Assembly (NCBI GenBank): GCA_016793525.1
Contig: JAEUJT010000447.1
Span: forward strand, 1 to 7,336
DNA: 7,336 bases
Direction: 5' to 3'
Origin: Archangium sp.
GTDB lineage: Bacteria; Myxococcota; Myxococcia; Myxococcales; Myxococcaceae
The translations under genes and the position numbers were made by a program. Under the pieces are notes generated by a model. The model made no database searches. It worked only from the letters and a program-made list of their open reading frames with translations, and was not told the origin of the DNA. Below, piece by piece: positions 5,715 through 7,336 of the stretch (its first letter is position 1; the number at the start of each line of letters is the position of its first letter).

Positions 5715-7256
5715 ATGAATTTCGTGTTTGCGACTGGCGATGCCGCGAAGGCGCGCGCCGATGTGCTCGTGCTGCCGTTGTTCGACTCCGACCTCACCAA
5801 CAAGAAGCGCACCCCGGTCGCGTTGACCAAGGTCGACGGCAAGCTGCGCGGGCTGCTGCTCAAGCTCGCGGCGCAAGAAGGTTTCAAGGGGAAGGCTGAG
5901 CAGATCGCCGTGGTGCAGACCCACGGCAAGATCGGCGCGACCCGCGTGGTGCTCGCCGGCCTCGGCTCGCGCGAGAAGTACACCCCCGAGGCGCTGCGGC
6001 TCGCCGCCGGCAAAGCGGTGAAGACCGCGACCCGCCTGAAGGCCAAGAGCGTGGCGCTCCAGATCCCCTCCGTCGACCCGCTCGATGAGACCATTCGCGC
6101 GCTCGTCGAGGGCTTCGAGCTCGGCGCGTACAAGTACGATCGTTGGCGCACCAACGCCGACGAGAAGTCGGCCCCGCGCGTCGATCGGGTGCAGCTGCTG
6201 CTCCCTTCGCTGGTGAAGAAGACCCCAGAGATGACGGCCGCGGTGGTGCTCGGGCAGCAGGTGGCCGACGCGACGAACTGGGCGCGTACGTTGGTGAACG
6301 AGCCCCCTGGCACCATGACGCCGACGCTGCTCGCCGACGAGGCGAAGGCCATGGCCAAGGCGTCGGGCCTCGCCATTCACATCGGCGATCGAAAGAAGAT
6401 CGACGAGCTGAAGATGGGCATGTTCCTCGGCGTCGCGCGCGGCAGCATCGAGGAGCCGCGGCTGGTGCACCTGTCGTACGTGCCAAAAGACGCAGAACAC
6501 GCCAAACGCGCGCCGGTGTGCATCGTCGGCAAGGCGATCACCTTCGATTCTGGCGGCCTGTCGCTCAAGCCGTCTGACGCGATGATCGACATGAAGACCG
6601 ACATGGCCGGCTCGGCCGCGATGCTCGGCGCGATGAAGGTGATCGCCCAGCTCGCCCCGCCCTTCCCCGTGCACGGCTTCTTTGGCGCCTGCGAAAACAT
6701 GCCGTCGGGCAACGCCTACCGCCTCGGTGACGTGCTCGTGTCGCGCCTCGGCAAGACGGTGGAGATCACCAACACCGACGCCGAAGGCCGCCTGGTGCTG
6801 GGCGACGTGCTCGCCTACGCCAACGAGCTCAAGCCCGCGGTGCTGATCGATCTCGCGACGCTGACCGGCGCCTGCATCGTGGCGCTCGGCAACTACGTGG
6901 TGGGCGCGTTCGGAGACGACGAGCCGCTGATGCGCGACGTGCTCGACGCGGGCGCAGCAGCCGGTGAGGCGTACTGGCGCCTGCCGATCACCGACTTCCA
7001 GAAAGACGTGCTCAAGAGCGACGTCGCCGACATGAAAAACGCCGGCGAGCGCTGGGGCGGAGCGATCAACGCCGCGGTGTTCCTCAAGGAGTTCGTCGGT
7101 TCCACGCCGTGGGTGCACCTCGACATCGCCGGGCCCTCGCAGTCGCCGAAGGAGCGCGGGTACCTCTCCAAGGGCGCGACCGGCGTGGGCGTTCGCACCC
7201 TGGTCGAGCTCGTTCGCCGCCGTGCTGCAACCTTGAACAGCGCTACGGCAGCGTAG
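5715..7256 (+). CDS. pepA: Leucyl aminopeptidase, peptidase family M17
   Basis: Cytosolic aminopeptidase releasing N-terminal residues, typically Leu, from peptides during protein turnover. M17 enzymes are hexamers with two metal ions per active site. The 513 residues form a less conserved N-terminal domain (about 1-165) and the catalytic domain (about 175-505). All active-site residues are present: metal ligands K273 and D278 (GKAITFDSGG), D296 (MKTDMAG), D355 and E357 in the M17 signature NTDAEGRL (353-360), catalytic K285 (SLKP) and the bicarbonate-binding R359. These are each three positions later than in E. coli PepA. The C-terminal AGPS and GATGVGVRTL segments are also typical. ATG 5715 is the first start after an in-frame TAA and is preceded by AAGGAA. 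Length is normal and no damage is seen. It stands alone on this strand, divergent from the unknown gene and overlapping by 14 bp a convergent gene at its 3' end. Confidence 0.96.
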   Translation: MNFVFATGDAAKARADVLVLPLFDSDLTNKKRTPVALTKVDGKLRGLLLKLAAQEGFKGKAEQIAVVQTHGKIGATRVVLAGLGSREKYTPEALRLAAGKAVKTATRLKAKSVALQIPSVDPLDETIRALVEGFELGAYKYDRWRTNADEKSAPRVDRVQLLLPSLVKKTPEMTAAVVLGQQVADATNWARTLVNEPPGTMTPTLLADEAKAMAKASGLAIHIGDRKKIDELKMGMFLGVARGSIEEPRLVHLSYVPKDAEHAKRAPVCIVGKAITFDSGGLSLKPSDAMIDMKTDMAGSAAMLGAMKVIAQLAPPFPVHGFFGACENMPSGNAYRLGDVLVSRLGKTVEITNTDAEGRLVLGDVLAYANELKPAVLIDLATLTGACIVALGNYVVGAFGDDEPLMRDVLDAGAAAGEAYWRLPITDFQKDVLKSDVADMKNAGERWGGAINAAVFLKEFVGSTPWVHLDIAGPSQSPKERGYLSKGATGVGVRTLVELVRRRAATLNSATAA

Positions 7257-7336
7257 TCACCGGCTCTGCCTCGACCGCGCGCTGGACTACACGTTCCAGC
7301 GCTTCGGGCGCCACCACACCCCAGTAGGCCTCGATC
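7243..7336 (-). CDS. C-terminal end of an unidentified protein (continues past the right edge)
   Basis: Read on the minus strand from 7335, a frame runs 30 codons to a TAG at 7243-7245. The peptide includes IEAYWGVVAPEALERVV and ends VTTLP. About 23 of 30 codons end in G or C and the composition is protein-like (a helical APEALERVVQRAVEAE stretch), matching the coding style of the neighbours. The stop falls within the last codons of pepA, giving a 14-bp convergent 3' overlap. Too little is present to name a family. The alternative is that 7257-7336 is non-coding spacer, with the open frame arising by chance in GC-rich DNA. Confidence 0.55.
   Translation of the reverse strand, partial: IEAYWGVVAPEALERVVQRAVEAEPVTTLP

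Noticed and set aside
5704..5718. Four-codon upstream frame (ATG GCT CTC TCA TGA) overlapping the pepA start as ATGA
   Set aside because: Its ATG lies directly against AAGGAA, too close for efficient initiation, and such a tiny frame is likely by chance. It could be a coupling leader only if conserved in relatives.
5607..7118. Long minus-strand open frame (503 codons) opposite pepA
   Set aside because: His/Arg/Glu/Val-rich antisense shadow of a clearly conserved M17 gene. It would also overlap the start of the gene at 5622, and no motif supports it.

Overview
This is a GC-rich window with strong G/C bias at third codon positions. The Mcl/CitE-like lyase, the ScfR/PrpR-type regulator and the abundant predicted lipoproteins would fit a myxobacterium (Myxococcota) or a related high-GC proteobacterium. 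That assignment is inference from protein style, because no rRNA or lineage marker is present. I see no tRNA, rRNA, CRISPR array, insertion sequence or phage gene.

Layout, left to right: (1) the 3' end of a gene with a POTRA-like segment (1-467, +). (2) A convergent HpcH/HpaI-citrate lyase family C-C lyase, closest in wording to malyl-CoA / beta-methylmalyl-CoA lyases (473-1375, -). (3) A 65-bp divergent control region (1376-1440). (4) An apparent operon (1441-4715, +) made of an XRE/ImmA-IrrE-like/DUF2083 regulator of the ScfR/RamB/PrpR type, a small predicted lipoprotein that overlaps it by 4 bp, and a large predicted lipoprotein with a chitobiase C-terminal-like domain and three beta-rich repeats. 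(5) A convergent uncharacterised protein, possibly a metal-site-degenerate relative of zinc-dependent phospholipase C proteins (4702-5622, -). (6) A 92-bp divergent gap (5623-5714). (7) A complete M17 leucyl aminopeptidase, pepA (5715-7256, +). (8) The C-terminal end of a further minus-strand gene entering from the right edge (7243-7336, -).

The most coherent functional unit is the divergent lyase/regulator pair. Regulators of this family control propionyl-CoA, glyoxylate or methylcitrate genes and respond to acyl-CoA. A neighbouring lyase that makes or splits malyl- or methylmalyl-CoA type thioesters is therefore a plausible target. The downstream lipoproteins appear to be co-transcribed with the regulator, which is less expected. 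pepA is a housekeeping exopeptidase with no evident link to the rest. Genes are tightly packed: both complete or partial convergent pairs on the right overlap at their 3' ends by exactly 14 bp. No convincing rho-independent terminator was seen.
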